A stretch of 64,000 nt of DNA from Thermoanaerobacter pseudethanolicus ATCC 33223 (GCF_000019085.1 NC_010321.1:124001-188000); one strand, 5' to 3'. Numbered from the stretch's first letter, positions 30,622-43,645 are shown. Notes: generated by a model from the letters alone, not told the origin. Made by a program: numbers and translations.

Positions 30622-31057
30622 AATTATAATATTTATTTTTTTAAAATAAGTGTATGATAGGTTTAAAAAATAATAGAAAATGTTTCTTTACTTATTACTG
30701 GGATGGAAAACAGAGACAAAAAGTATTTACCAAAATAATAAAAACAGATAATAAATACTTAAATTTTAAAATATTTTAGTTATATATAGGTCATATGTAG
30801 TATATGTGGAAACTTTTTGGTTTTAGTGAAAATGAATAAATTCTTGCAATATTATAATTTTATAAATAAAAAAATTAGTATCCTCAAGAAGGAAAAAAAT
30901 GATTTATATAGAATAATATTGAATAGAATGTTTATAATGCATTAAGGGCTTGTTCCCTTAGAAATAGATAGTTTATAGAATGGGGGGGATGAAAGGGGAA
31001 AAGGATAGATTTTTGTCGAAACAAATACAAAAGGGGTTGCAAGGGGGTTAAGATTTT
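30622..31057. other. Long AT-rich leader region of the subtilisin gene
   Basis: 436 bp without a believable gene. A small hairpin TAAGGG-CTTGTT-CCCTTA lies at about 30943-30960 and G-rich tracts at about 30982-31000. No clear -35/-10 pair was found; TATAAT at about 30932 is the best -10. A long untranslated leader is possible. Confidence 0.4.
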
Positions 31058-34000
31058 ATGGCCAAAAAGTTTCTTGTTTTTCTTGTTGTTTTTACTTTAG
31101 TATTTAGTGCTTTTGGTACTTTTGGCTATTCACAACAAATACCTACATCAGAGTATTCGAAACTTATAATTGATTTCTTAAAGGTCGATTACAATCTTTT
31201 AAAGCAAATTGCTCAGGATAACTTTAAACAAAATTTTCAACCTTATCAGAGTAAATCAAAAATTGCAGAGCGTCTGGGAAAAGAAATACAAAATTTAGGA
31301 GAGGACGCTCAGCAAGAAATTGAAAAATATTCTCCCGATGAGACAGTAAGAGTTATTATAGAATTACAACAAGACAGCGTTGCATCTTATGCTTTAAAAG
31401 CTAACAAAACTCTTAAAACTTTAGCAGAAACTGAAAAAGCAAATATATTAAATAAAATTGCTCAACAGCAAAATCAAGTAAAAAATGAATTAACTAAAAA
31501 TTTTAACTTTAAGGTAAGACATATTTATAAAACAGCAATAAATGGCATAAGCGGCGAAGTAAAAGTCAAAGATATAGAAAAAATTAAGCTATTACCAGGA
31601 GTAAAGGATGTAAGAATTGCAAATGAGTATTTCCTTGATATGACATCGGCAGTTTATTCAACAAATGCTCCTACTGTGTGGAATGAATTAGGGTATAAAG
31701 GGGAAGGAATGGTTGTAGCAGTTATAGATACAGGAATAGATTATAGACATCAGGATATGAAAGTTGCAGACCCAAATCGGGTGAAATTGACTAAGGAAAA
31801 AGTGCAGCAAATAGCAGCTCAGACAGGCCTTCCTTATAAATATTTCACAGAAAAAGTGCCAGTTGGTTGGAACTGGGCAGACAACAATGATGAAATTATA
31901 GACATAGGTGCTACACAGTCAATGCATGGACAACACGTTGCGGGAATTATTGCAGCAAATGGTAATATTAAAGGTGTTGCACCTGAAGCGCAGCTCATAG
32001 TAGAAAAGGTATTTACAAACAATCCCAATTTCCCATCAGCTTTTTCAGACGATATAGTAGCAGGTATTGACCATGCAGTTGCCTTTGGAGCAGATGTCAT
32101 AAACATGAGCCTTGGTTCAACAGCGGGTTTTGTGCGTCCTGATGATCCTGAGCATGTTGCAATAAAAAATGCAGTTGACAATGGCGTGATAGTTGTCGTT
32201 TCAGCTGGTAACTCCAGTTATTCGACGAGCGCAGAATTTTATCCATATGCAATGGATCCAGATATAGGAACTGTCGGTTCGCCTGGATTGTGGCTTGATG
32301 CTATTCAAGTAGCTGCTTCTATAAATCCTGGACTTACAGGAAAAAGCTTTTCTGTAAATCCTGCACCACAAGGATTTGACAAAGTAGTATACTCTGTAGG
32401 AAGTCCTTCAGACCATGACCCTATTGACCCTGCAGATGTATTAAAAGGGGAATATGAGGTAGTATACTGCGGATTAGGTAAGCCTGAGGATTTCCAAGGC
32501 AAAGATGTATCAGGCAAAGTTGCTCTTATTTCAAGAGGCTCTATTACATTTAACGCAAAGACAATAAATGCACAAAATGCTGGCGCAGTAGCTGCAATAA
32601 TTTACAACAACACTACAGGGACAATATCAATGGCTTTAGGAGAAGGTACAAAAATTCCTTCTGTGTCTATTTTAAAAGATGCAGGTCTTGCAATTAAAGC
32701 CTTGTTAGATCAAGGGCAAAAAGTTACAGTAAAATTTGATGGTGCTATAGCGACTAATAATTTAGGAACTCCTCCTGGAGACAATGTAACAGACTTTTCT
32801 TCATGGGGTGTCACACCAAGCTTTGACTTTAAACCAGAAATAATGGCACCTGGCGGCGGAATATATTCAACACTTAACAAAGATTCTTATGGCTTAATGA
32901 GCGGTACTTCTATGTCATCTCCTTATGTGGCAGGTGCGATGGCGTTAATTGCAGAAGTTCTTAAAGAGAGGGTTGCTAAAGGCGAATTGAAATTTGAAAA
33001 TGGCAGAGATTTTGTTGAAATGGCTAAAATAATGGCAATGAATACAGCTAAAGTTATAATTGATACAAACGACAATGCTGCTCCTTATACAGGTAAAATC
33101 TTAAGAAGTCCTAAGCCTTATTCACCGAGACAACAAGGAGCAGGTATGATTCAAATAGATAAGGCAATTGAGACACCTGTTACAATTACAGATGCAAATG
33201 GAAAAGCCGGTATTGCCCTTGGCAGTATTGGAAATAGTGTAACATTTACATTGATTCTTAAAAATCACAGCAATAGCGATGTTACGTATAACTTGAAAGA
33301 TGAGTATGGAGTTTTGACAGATTATGTTCTTTGGGGATTTAACTTTGCCGAAACAACAACCCTTACAGGGGCGACGGTTAAATTTGACAAAGATACTGTG
33401 ACAGTGCCTGCAAACGGACAAGCGACTGTAAATGTCACACTGATAATTCCACAAAATGCGCTACAAAATATTTTTGCAGAAGGATTTTTAAGCTTTATTC
33501 CCCAGGACAGCAGCCTTCCAAAGTTAAGTGTACCTTATACAGCTTTTTATGGCAGTTGGGATGAGCCGAGAATTATAGATTCACCTCTTTATGAGGATGA
33601 CACTTATTATGGACTTACAGGTATGGCAGGAGTTATAAACAATGAATTATATTTCTTAGGAAATCTTGGTAGTAAAACACCTGATCCATCTACAATTGCT
33701 ATATCTCCTAATGGCGATGGTGTATTTGACTTTGTACAACCAGTGCTTTCCTTCTTAAGAAATGCAAGAGAATTTAAAGTAAGTGTTGTAGATGAGAATG
33801 GAAATGTAATAAGAGAGATAACTCAAGAAGAGTATATAAGAAAGAATGTAGCAGCAACTTCTATGGCGAGAATTTCTGATTCTTGGATATGGGATGGTAC
33901 AGCATTTAACCCCGCAACGGGAGAATTTGAAGTAGCCCCTGATGGGCAGTATTATATGTGTTTTGAATCAAAGATAGATTATCCAAATGCTAAGACACAA

Positions 34001-36388
34001 CTTCTTGAAATGCCTGTTAAAGTTGATACAATAGCTCCTGAGGTTATGATAAATAAAGACTACATTGATCAATATGGCTACTTGAAAGACATATATATTT
34101 CTAATGGGAAGGCTACAATTGAATGGGGAGGTCAGGATGAAGGTTCAGGAATAGATTCTTATATTATACTTACTGGTAAGATTGATCCTATAACAGGAAA
34201 TGTTACAAATGTGGAAGCAAAAGCATTACCAAGTGATGCAAATGTAGCAGACGTTTCAATTCCATATCGCTATACATTTATTGCTGTAGTGGGAGTAGAT
34301 TATGCAGGAAATGTTTCTGAAACCACAATAGGGCAAAATGGATGCATTGCATTTAATAGCGACATAAAAGATAATTTTGGACCTGTAATCAATGTAGTTG
34401 AACCACAGGTAGGAGAAATAATTAATACGAGAGATATTGTTGTTTCAGGGAATATACAAGATGAGACAACGTTTATGGGTAAACTTTATATTAATGGTGA
34501 ATTAGTGCCAGTTGACGAAAACAACAATTTCAAGACAACAGTACACTTTGACAGTGATGGAAGACAAAAGATACAATTCCTTGCAATTGATCATTTATAT
34601 AATGAAAATGATCCATCAACTCATGAGCACAAAACAGAATTTGAAGTGCCAATTTATATAGACACTACAACTCCTGAAATTACTTTAGATACAAAGAATC
34701 TTAAAGGTTATATTTCGCCGAATGATATAAGCCTTATTATTAGTGGAAATGTACATGATACAGGATTTGGGTATAAACTTTATATAAATGGCAACATGAA
34801 GAGCAACAAAGAGGCAGACGATTATACGACTTTTGACGATACTTTTGCGGAAAAAATATCTCTTAGCAGAGAAGGCGATACTTTTATTTTGATAAAAGCA
34901 ATAGATGAAGCAATGAATACTGCAGAAGTTAAAATAACTGCAAGGGTATATACTTCTGAAGTAGAAAATTACGCTATGCTAACTTATGAAGGAAATCAGA
35001 TTAAAGTGCCTCTTGAAAATGTAGATTTAGTTTCGGTTGCTGCTGAGCCAAATCAAATTGAAATACCAGCAGGTAAAACAGCAAAAGTAGCTATTACTGC
35101 TGAGTTTAAAGATAGGACAGTAGATGTGACAAATAAAGTAAGATTTGAATCAGCAGATGAAAGCATTGCAAAAGTAGAAGCTGATGGAACTGTAAAAGGT
35201 ATAAAACAAGGTGAAACGACAGTAACTGCAATGTATCAAAATAAAACTGTGGAAATAAAAGTTAAAGTTGTAGCTCCAGTACAAGAGGGAATAGAAGTAC
35301 AACCATCTTCTATAGAAGTTCCAGCAGGTTTGACGTCAGCTATTAAAGTTTACAGTATTCTTTCAAACGGTGAAAAAATAGAGGTGACACAATCTGCAAA
35401 ATATACAGTAGCAGATAAAACTATTGCTGAATACAACAATGGAGTTGTTAAAGGACTTGCGAAAGGTAATACAATACTTAAAGTTGAATATTCAGGTAGC
35501 TCTTTTGAGGTTCCAATTAAAGTTACTGAAGCTGTACTTAGAGATATAATAGTTCAGCCATTGTTAATAGAAGTACAAATAGATGGAACTTACCAGATGA
35601 AAGTTACAGGAATATATTCTGATGGTACAGAGAAAGATATAACAAAAGATGCCAATTATACCTCTAAAGACACAAGTATTGCTACAGTAGATAAAGGGCT
35701 TGTGAAGGGGGTCAAAAAAGGTACTACTGTAATTAATATAAATTATGGTGGGAAAACAATATCTGTAAATGTAACAGTAAAAGAGAAACCGCAACTTCAA
35801 GGCGTTGTAAAAGCATTAGCTCTCAATGTAAGAGAAGGAGCAAGTACTTCCACAAAGGTGATAGGAGTGCTTCCTCGTGGTACAGTAGTAACACTGCTCG
35901 AGGAAGTGAATGGATGGTATAAGATAAATTACAATGGCAAGACAGGGTATATATATGGAGTATATGTTACTGTAATGCCAAGCTCTTCTGAAGTAAAGAC
36001 TGGAAGGGTTACAGCTTCGGTTCTTAACGTAAGAGAGGAAGCGAGCACTTCAACAAAAGTTATAGGAACACTTTCTAAAGGTACAGTAGTAACACTGCTC
36101 GAGGAAGTGAATGGATGGTATAAGATAAATTACAATGGCAAGATAGGGTATATATATGGAAAATATGTTGATGTGATATCAAGTTCATCTGATGTAACTA
36201 TCATAAAAACTGTAAAAGTCACTGCTAAAAGTGGACTGAATGTGAGAGTTAGCAATTCTACAAGCGCAGCAAAATTAGGAGTAGTTCCTTATGGGGCAGA
36301 ACTGAAAGTAGTTGGAGAATACAATGGTTGGTATAAGATATTGTATAAGGGTGGATTCGGATACGTATATGCCAAATATACAAAATGA
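31058..36388 (+). CDS. Large secreted subtilisin-family protease with Ig-like and SH3 repeats
   Basis: 1776 aa. Signal peptide at 1-26 (KK, hydrophobic LVFLVVFTLVFSAF). Inhibitor I9-like prodomain at about 95-195. S8 catalytic domain with D224 (VIDTGID), H293 (HGQHVAG) and S618 (GTSMSSP), interrupted by a PA-like insert at about 440-570. Then come fn3-like and FlgD-like Ig modules (about 700-1310), three Big_2-type bacterial Ig repeats (about 1325-1575, each ending in VKGxxxGxT) and three C-terminal SH3b domains (about 1581, 1648 and 1719) that probably bind peptidoglycan. I see no SLH domain or LPXTG. It likely acts outside the cell as a wall-bound protease digesting external protein. Confidence 0.93.
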   Translation: MAKKFLVFLVVFTLVFSAFGTFGYSQQIPTSEYSKLIIDFLKVDYNLLKQIAQDNFKQNFQPYQSKSKIAERLGKEIQNLGEDAQQEIEKYSPDETVRVIIELQQDSVASYALKANKTLKTLAETEKANILNKIAQQQNQVKNELTKNFNFKVRHIYKTAINGISGEVKVKDIEKIKLLPGVKDVRIANEYFLDMTSAVYSTNAPTVWNELGYKGEGMVVAVIDTGIDYRHQDMKVADPNRVKLTKEKVQQIAAQTGLPYKYFTEKVPVGWNWADNNDEIIDIGATQSMHGQHVAGIIAANGNIKGVAPEAQLIVEKVFTNNPNFPSAFSDDIVAGIDHAVAFGADVINMSLGSTAGFVRPDDPEHVAIKNAVDNGVIVVVSAGNSSYSTSAEFYPYAMDPDIGTVGSPGLWLDAIQVAASINPGLTGKSFSVNPAPQGFDKVVYSVGSPSDHDPIDPADVLKGEYEVVYCGLGKPEDFQGKDVSGKVALISRGSITFNAKTINAQNAGAVAAIIYNNTTGTISMALGEGTKIPSVSILKDAGLAIKALLDQGQKVTVKFDGAIATNNLGTPPGDNVTDFSSWGVTPSFDFKPEIMAPGGGIYSTLNKDSYGLMSGTSMSSPYVAGAMALIAEVLKERVAKGELKFENGRDFVEMAKIMAMNTAKVIIDTNDNAAPYTGKILRSPKPYSPRQQGAGMIQIDKAIETPVTITDANGKAGIALGSIGNSVTFTLILKNHSNSDVTYNLKDEYGVLTDYVLWGFNFAETTTLTGATVKFDKDTVTVPANGQATVNVTLIIPQNALQNIFAEGFLSFIPQDSSLPKLSVPYTAFYGSWDEPRIIDSPLYEDDTYYGLTGMAGVINNELYFLGNLGSKTPDPSTIAISPNGDGVFDFVQPVLSFLRNAREFKVSVVDENGNVIREITQEEYIRKNVAATSMARISDSWIWDGTAFNPATGEFEVAPDGQYYMCFESKIDYPNAKTQLLEMPVKVDTIAPEVMINKDYIDQYGYLKDIYISNGKATIEWGGQDEGSGIDSYIILTGKIDPITGNVTNVEAKALPSDANVADVSIPYRYTFIAVVGVDYAGNVSETTIGQNGCIAFNSDIKDNFGPVINVVEPQVGEIINTRDIVVSGNIQDETTFMGKLYINGELVPVDENNNFKTTVHFDSDGRQKIQFLAIDHLYNENDPSTHEHKTEFEVPIYIDTTTPEITLDTKNLKGYISPNDISLIISGNVHDTGFGYKLYINGNMKSNKEADDYTTFDDTFAEKISLSREGDTFILIKAIDEAMNTAEVKITARVYTSEVENYAMLTYEGNQIKVPLENVDLVSVAAEPNQIEIPAGKTAKVAITAEFKDRTVDVTNKVRFESADESIAKVEADGTVKGIKQGETTVTAMYQNKTVEIKVKVVAPVQEGIEVQPSSIEVPAGLTSAIKVYSILSNGEKIEVTQSAKYTVADKTIAEYNNGVVKGLAKGNTILKVEYSGSSFEVPIKVTEAVLRDIIVQPLLIEVQIDGTYQMKVTGIYSDGTEKDITKDANYTSKDTSIATVDKGLVKGVKKGTTVININYGGKTISVNVTVKEKPQLQGVVKALALNVREGASTSTKVIGVLPRGTVVTLLEEVNGWYKINYNGKTGYIYGVYVTVMPSSSEVKTGRVTASVLNVREEASTSTKVIGTLSKGTVVTLLEEVNGWYKINYNGKIGYIYGKYVDVISSSSDVTIIKTVKVTAKSGLNVRVSNSTSAAKLGVVPYGAELKVVGEYNGWYKILYKGGFGYVYAKYTK

Positions 36389-36396
36389 ATGAGAAG

Positions 36397-36432
36397 ATAG
36401 CAAAGCCGAGTTAGCGGCTTTGCTATTTTTTT
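36397..36432 (+). terminator. Terminator of the subtilisin gene
   Basis: ATAGCAAAGCCG/CGGCTTTGCTAT twelve-pair stem and six or more T. Confidence 0.93.
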
Positions 36433-36591
36433 AAAACAGAGGAATCTAAAAATTTTGATGTTTGCCTATAAGGAATCGTTATTTTTCTAACAATGTCTTT
36501 GTATAATAGACAAATGTATTTTTTACTATTGCATTTTTTACTTTATTGATTTATCATATTAAATATACATCTAGTAACAAGGAGTGATAAA

Positions 36592-37674
36592 ATGAAAGAA
36601 ATGATATTGATGACACCAGGGCCTACAATGGTGCCGGAAGATGTAAAAAAAGTTGCGGGTGCACAACCTTTACACCATAGAACGGAAGATTTTTATGAAT
36701 TATTTTCTAATCTCAATAAAAATTTAAAAGAAATATTTAAAACTAAAAATGAAGTTATCACGTTGACCTCATCAGGAACAGGTGGAATGGAAGCTGTCAT
36801 TGCAAATCTTTTTTCCACGGGAGATAAAGTATTAGTCGCCAGTATAGGTTATTTTGGAGAAAGATTTTATGATATAGCAAGAGCTTATGGCCTTGATGCA
36901 GAACTTCAAGACTTTGGCTGGGGAAACGCCGTAGACCTTGACGTATTAGAAGATAAATTAAAAAATGGCAATTACAAAGCCCTTTTAGTTACCCATAATG
37001 AAACTTCCACAGGAGTTACAAATAACGTAAAAGAAATTGCAAAAATTGCTAATAAATACGGGGTAGCAATTGTCGTTGATGCTGTAAGCTCGTTAGGTGG
37101 TATACCCCTTGAAATGGACGAGTGGGGTATTGATGCAGTAATAACCTGTTCTCAAAAATGCCTTATGTCGCCTCCTGGACTTAGCTTTGTCGCTTTAAGT
37201 GAAAGAGCATGGAAAATGGCGGAGACTTCTAATCTTCCAAAATATTATTTTAACTTAAAAAAAGCGAAAGAAGGCGTTTTAAAGCCCAACCCCGATACTC
37301 CTGCTACTCCTGCTGTCTCTACAATAATGGCTGTAGCAAAAGCGACAAATATGATTTTGGAATTTGGACTGGATAATGTATACAAAAGGCAAGCCAACTA
37401 TGGGAAAAGAGTGAGAGAATACGTAAAGAATTTGGGGCTAGAACTGCTGCCAGAAGAAGACATAGCTTCTGATTTAATAACTGCTATAAAAGTTCCTGAA
37501 AAATACAAAGCATCAGAGATTATAAGCCACATGAAAGAAAAACATGGGGTATTAATAACAGGAGGGCAAGGACCTTTAAAAGGGAAAATTATAAGAATAG
37601 GTCACATGGGTTATGTGACTGAAGAAATGCTTACTAAAACTCTTGAGGCGTTGAAAGACGCAACAGAGTGGTAA
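36592..37674 (+). CDS. Class V aminotransferase (serine/alanine-glyoxylate type)
   Basis: 360 aa PLP enzyme of the soluble small-subunit/AGXT group. MTPGPTMVPEDV at the start, LTSSGTGGMEAV near 64, DAVSSLGG near 164 and SQKCLMSPPG with the PLP lysine at about 188. ATG after AAGGAGTGAT. Adjacent to serA (13 bp gap), it probably makes phosphoserine or interconverts serine, pyruvate and glyoxylate. The pairing with serA suggests it fills the aminotransferase step of serine synthesis in place of serC, as seen in some thermophiles; this is inference. Confidence 0.88.
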   Translation: MKEMILMTPGPTMVPEDVKKVAGAQPLHHRTEDFYELFSNLNKNLKEIFKTKNEVITLTSSGTGGMEAVIANLFSTGDKVLVASIGYFGERFYDIARAYGLDAELQDFGWGNAVDLDVLEDKLKNGNYKALLVTHNETSTGVTNNVKEIAKIANKYGVAIVVDAVSSLGGIPLEMDEWGIDAVITCSQKCLMSPPGLSFVALSERAWKMAETSNLPKYYFNLKKAKEGVLKPNPDTPATPAVSTIMAVAKATNMILEFGLDNVYKRQANYGKRVREYVKNLGLELLPEEDIASDLITAIKVPEKYKASEIISHMKEKHGVLITGGQGPLKGKIIRIGHMGYVTEEMLTKTLEALKDATEW

Positions 37675-37687
37675 GGAGGGATATAAC

Positions 37688-39283
37688 TTGAGGATAATTG
37701 TCACAGAGAAAATATCAGAAAATGGCATTGAATATCTAAAAAAACACGCTGACGTAGACGTGAAAACTAATATTTCAAGAGATGAGCTTTTAGAAATTAT
37801 TAAAGATTATGACGCCATTATTGTCAGAAGTGCTACAAAAGTAGATAGAGAACTTATCGAAAAAGGTGAAAGATTAAAAGTCGTAGGTCGTGCGGGAAAT
37901 GGCGTTGACAACATTGATGTGACAGCAGCTACTGAAAAAGGAATTCTTGTTGTAAATACTCCTGCTGGAAATACTGTAGCTGCTGCAGAATTGACCATTG
38001 GCCTTATGCTGGCTATAGCCAGAAATATACCGCAGGCATATCATGCTGGTCTTAATGGAGACTTTAGAAGGGATAAATTCAAAGGCGTTGAATTGAACGG
38101 AAAAACTGTAGGCATAATAGGTTTGGGTCGAATCGGTTCCCTTGTTGCTGCAAGGTTGGCAGCATTCAACATGAGAGTAATTGCTTACGACCCTTATATG
38201 CCTGATAGCCGTTTTGAAAAATACGGTGTGGAAAAAGTTACTTTAGATGAATTGCTTCAGCAATCAGACTTTATAACAATTCACCTTCCGAAAACGGAAG
38301 AGACCAAAAAAATGCTCAGCGAAAAAGAGTTCAAAAAAATGAAAAAGGGAGTTAGAATAGTAAATGCCGCACGAGGAGGCATCATTGATGAAAAAGCTCT
38401 TTACAATGCCATTAAAGAGGGTATTGTAGCGGCAGCAGGGTTAGACGTTCTTGAAGTAGAACCAAAATATAACGTAGAACGACAAGATTTTAACAATCCA
38501 CTTCTTGAACTACCAAATGTCGTTTTTACGCCTCATCTTGGAGCTTCAACTTATGAAGCGCAAGAAAACATAGGCATATCCATTGCTCAAGAAGTAATTT
38601 CGGCTTTAAACGGTAATCTATACGGAAATATAGTAAATTTACCCGGCGTGAAATCCGACGAATTTTCACAGCTGAAACCTTATATGAAATTGGCTGAAGC
38701 CATGGGAGCATTTTATTATCAAATAAATGATACTCCTGTTAGATTAGTTGAAGTGATATATAGAGGAGAAATTTCGAAAACTAATACAGATATTGTTACT
38801 CTCTATGCTCTTAAAGGCTTTTTAAAGCCTGTATTAGAGGAGGATGTAAGTGTTGTAAATGCAAAATTAAGGGCAAAAGAAATGGGGATAGAAGTTGTAG
38901 AGGGTAAAATCGAAGAAATAAACCACTATTCAAGCCTTATCATTCTCAAGATTACAGATACCAATGGCAAAACAACACAATTTGCAGGAACCACATACGG
39001 AGAAGAAGTGAGGATTGTAGAGTATATGGGACATAAAGTAAATTTTGAACCTACGGAGTACATGCTATTTGTCAAGAATAAAGATGTACCAGGGGTTATA
39101 GGTCACATAGGGAACGTATTAGGAGACTTTGGCATAAACATCTCAACTATGCAAGTAAGCCCCAATAAAAATGATGGAACCGCATTAATGATTGTAAGTA
39201 CAGACAAAGAAATCCCTGATGAAGCAGTAGAGTCTCTAAATAAATTAAATAGCATAATAAAAGCAAGAGCGGTAAGGGGTTAA
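37688..39283 (+). CDS. serA: D-3-phosphoglycerate dehydrogenase
   Basis: 531 aa, first enzyme of serine synthesis (3-phosphoglycerate to phosphohydroxypyruvate, NAD). NAD fold GIIGLGRIGSLVA (about 142-154), catalytic Arg in NAARGGIIDE near 235 and His in TPHLGASTYEAQENIG near 280. An intervening ASB domain (about 318-450) and a C-terminal ACT domain (about 455-531, FVKNKDVPGVIGHIGNVLGD) suggest serine feedback. It uses a TTG start preceded by AAGGAGGG. It forms a two-gene unit with the upstream aminotransferase. Confidence 0.95.
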   Translation: MRIIVTEKISENGIEYLKKHADVDVKTNISRDELLEIIKDYDAIIVRSATKVDRELIEKGERLKVVGRAGNGVDNIDVTAATEKGILVVNTPAGNTVAAAELTIGLMLAIARNIPQAYHAGLNGDFRRDKFKGVELNGKTVGIIGLGRIGSLVAARLAAFNMRVIAYDPYMPDSRFEKYGVEKVTLDELLQQSDFITIHLPKTEETKKMLSEKEFKKMKKGVRIVNAARGGIIDEKALYNAIKEGIVAAAGLDVLEVEPKYNVERQDFNNPLLELPNVVFTPHLGASTYEAQENIGISIAQEVISALNGNLYGNIVNLPGVKSDEFSQLKPYMKLAEAMGAFYYQINDTPVRLVEVIYRGEISKTNTDIVTLYALKGFLKPVLEEDVSVVNAKLRAKEMGIEVVEGKIEEINHYSSLIILKITDTNGKTTQFAGTTYGEEVRIVEYMGHKVNFEPTEYMLFVKNKDVPGVIGHIGNVLGDFGINISTMQVSPNKNDGTALMIVSTDKEIPDEAVESLNKLNSIIKARAVRG

Positions 39284-39290
39284 TATAAAA

Positions 39291-39320
39291 AAAGGAGCAA
39301 GTTTTTTCTTGCTCCTTTAA
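39291..39320. terminator. Bidirectional terminator between serA and the PHP gene
   Basis: AAAGGAGCAAG/CTTGCTCCTTT with a T6 loop. A-rich and T-rich flanks allow use from both sides by the converging genes. Confidence 0.88.
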
Positions 39321-39331
39321 ATATTATAAGG

Positions 39332-40150
39332 TTAAATATTATAAGGTGTTCTTTTTCTCCCTTCAAAATAATAAAGAGTATTTATCCCGTATGATTTTAC
39401 ATAAGCATAAGCTTTGTCAAAATCTCTTGCCACATCGTAAGGATTATGGGCATCAGAATTTACTACAATAGGTATATTATATTCCTTGATCATTCCCATT
39501 ATTTCTTTTGAAGGATAGATTTCTCCTACGGGTTTTCTAAGCCCTGCAGTAGAAACTTCAATTACTATACCTGTTTTAGAGATTTCCTCAATATTTTGCC
39601 TTATTTTATCAAAAGTATAAGGCTTTGCCCTAAATCCAAAAATTTTTACAAGGTCAATATGTCCTATAATATCGAACAGACCTGTTTTAGCCATTTTTTC
39701 AATTATATTAAAATACTCAAGATAAACCTCATCAGTATCACGACTTTTCCACTCTTCTATAGATTCTTCAAGGTCTATTCCCCAATCTTCAATCCAATGA
39801 ACAGACCCTATAACATAATCCCATGGATAAGGTTCAATAAATTCTTTTATTTCTTTTTCTTTTCCTGGGAAGTAGTCCGCTTCAATGCCCAATTTTACAG
39901 GCAAACCCATTGCTTTTGCTTCAGTAATTAATTCAACATACTCAGAAATGTTTTGGTTCATGTAGTTTTTTATCCATTCGCTTCTAAAACCGTCACTTTT
40001 ATACGCATTGTACCCTTCTTTAAATCTATGTTCGTGTTCAGAAATGCCAATCTCAGTTAAACCTTTTTGTAGTGCTACATCAATGAACTTCTTAAGCCAT
40101 TCTATTGTATAAGGCCCATTTTCTATGTGGACGTGATAATCTGCAGCCAT
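39332..40150 (-). CDS. PHP-domain histidinol-phosphatase-like hydrolase
   Basis: 272 aa. DYHVHIENG (4-12) gives the metal-binding HxH of the PHP domain; further ligands are in GISEHEHRF (near 38), GIEADYFPG, GSVHWIEDWG and VVNSDAHNPYDVARDF near 233. The family hydrolyses histidinol phosphate in the HisJ branch, but there are no his genes nearby and related PHP proteins act on other phosphoesters. ATG preceded by AAGGAGGAAA on the minus strand. It is a single-gene unit convergent with serA. Confidence 0.8.
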   Translation of the reverse strand: MAADYHVHIENGPYTIEWLKKFIDVALQKGLTEIGISEHEHRFKEGYNAYKSDGFRSEWIKNYMNQNISEYVELITEAKAMGLPVKLGIEADYFPGKEKEIKEFIEPYPWDYVIGSVHWIEDWGIDLEESIEEWKSRDTDEVYLEYFNIIEKMAKTGLFDIIGHIDLVKIFGFRAKPYTFDKIRQNIEEISKTGIVIEVSTAGLRKPVGEIYPSKEIMGMIKEYNIPIVVNSDAHNPYDVARDFDKAYAYVKSYGINTLYYFEGRKRTPYNI

Positions 40151-40218
40151 AATTTTTCCTCCTTAAACAACTCAAAATCCTCGTTTTTCTCTTTAGCATC
40201 TTAAAACATTATAATATT

Positions 40219-40324
40219 TTGCAAAAACTAATGCAACTTGTGTTATAATAATTACAATAGGTGTTTTATTTTGTGAAGTGAGGGGTTCCATCCTCTTTAC
40301 AATCACCTAAAAATACTATATAAT
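40219..40324 (+). promoter_or_regulatory. Two promoters upstream of pyrG
   Basis: An extended -10 TGTTATAAT ends at 40249. A stronger site, TTTACA (40296-40301), 17 bp, TATAAT (40319-40324), lies downstream. Between them AGGTG...CACCT encloses GAGGGGTTCCATCCTC, a hairpin that overlaps the second -35 box. Confidence 0.6.
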
Positions 40325-40357
40325 AAATGAGTATTTATTTTTACGAGGTGTTTTTTT

Positions 40358-40447
40358 ATGTACTGGCGGTATTGTAAAAAAACCAAAAAATCCATTTAAA
40401 TCTAAAAGGGATACGAGTCTCTATTTTTCCAAAATAGAGATTTTTTT
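40358..40447 (+). promoter_or_regulatory. pyrG leader: short ORF and attenuator hairpin
   Basis: GAGGTG then ATG at 40358 opens a 13-codon ORF (MYWRYCKKTKKSI, stop at 40397-40399). A terminator follows: TCTCTATTTT/AAAATAGAGA (40418-40440) and T7. pyrG begins 62 bp later with its own AGAGGTGAG. A terminator inside a pyrG leader is known from Bacillus, where CTP controls it by repeated G addition at a GGG start. No GGG start is evident here, so the mechanism may differ. Confidence 0.55.
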
Positions 40448-40479
40448 ATGGGTTAAAAATACTTAAAAATTAATCATAA

Positions 40480-42111
<1,632 letters not shown>

Positions 42112-42336
42112 TTTTTGTGGGGGTAAGATGATTGTACCCCATAATTTATATGTGAAATAGGTATTTAAACAATTAGCTAATAAATCCGAAAATATATATA
42201 TAAAAGTAAATAAAATACAACTGATGAGTTGAAAAATTTATTTGCAAATTATAAATAAAAAAAGGGGGGTTAGTTGTATAATTAAATGCAACAGATAAAA
42301 GAATAGAAACCATAGTGAAAATCGTGTATGATATAG

Positions 42337-43533
<1,197 letters not shown>

Positions 43534-43611
43534 GGTTATATATGATTTGTTCCAAATCCTATATCTACATGATTTTCATTAGGTGTTGCATTTAATATTG
43601 CAATTTATAAT

Positions 43612-43643
43612 AAAAAAAGGGGTAGAAAACTACTCCTTTTTTT
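43612..43643 (+). terminator. Terminator (probably of pyrG), target of intron copy 2
   Basis: AAAAAAAGGGGTAG/CTACTCCTTTTTTT with one G-U pair and an AAAA loop. Intron copy 2 starts two bases after the T-run. Confidence 0.9.
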
Positions 43644-43645
43644 AT

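Noticed and set aside
30622-31057. Small RNA or gene in the leader of the subtilisin gene
   Set aside because: Only a 6-bp hairpin and G-tracts; no consistent promoter-terminator pair or coding frame.
36465-36476. CCTATAAGGAAT, a 12-base match to the CRISPR repeat downstream of the subtilisin gene
   Set aside because: Flanks do not match the rest of the repeat; in AT-rich DNA a 12-mer can occur by chance. No IS110 junction is present.
36433-36591. T-box or riboswitch before the aminotransferase-serA genes
   Set aside because: No AGGGTGG-type T-box motif or serine specifier structure was found.
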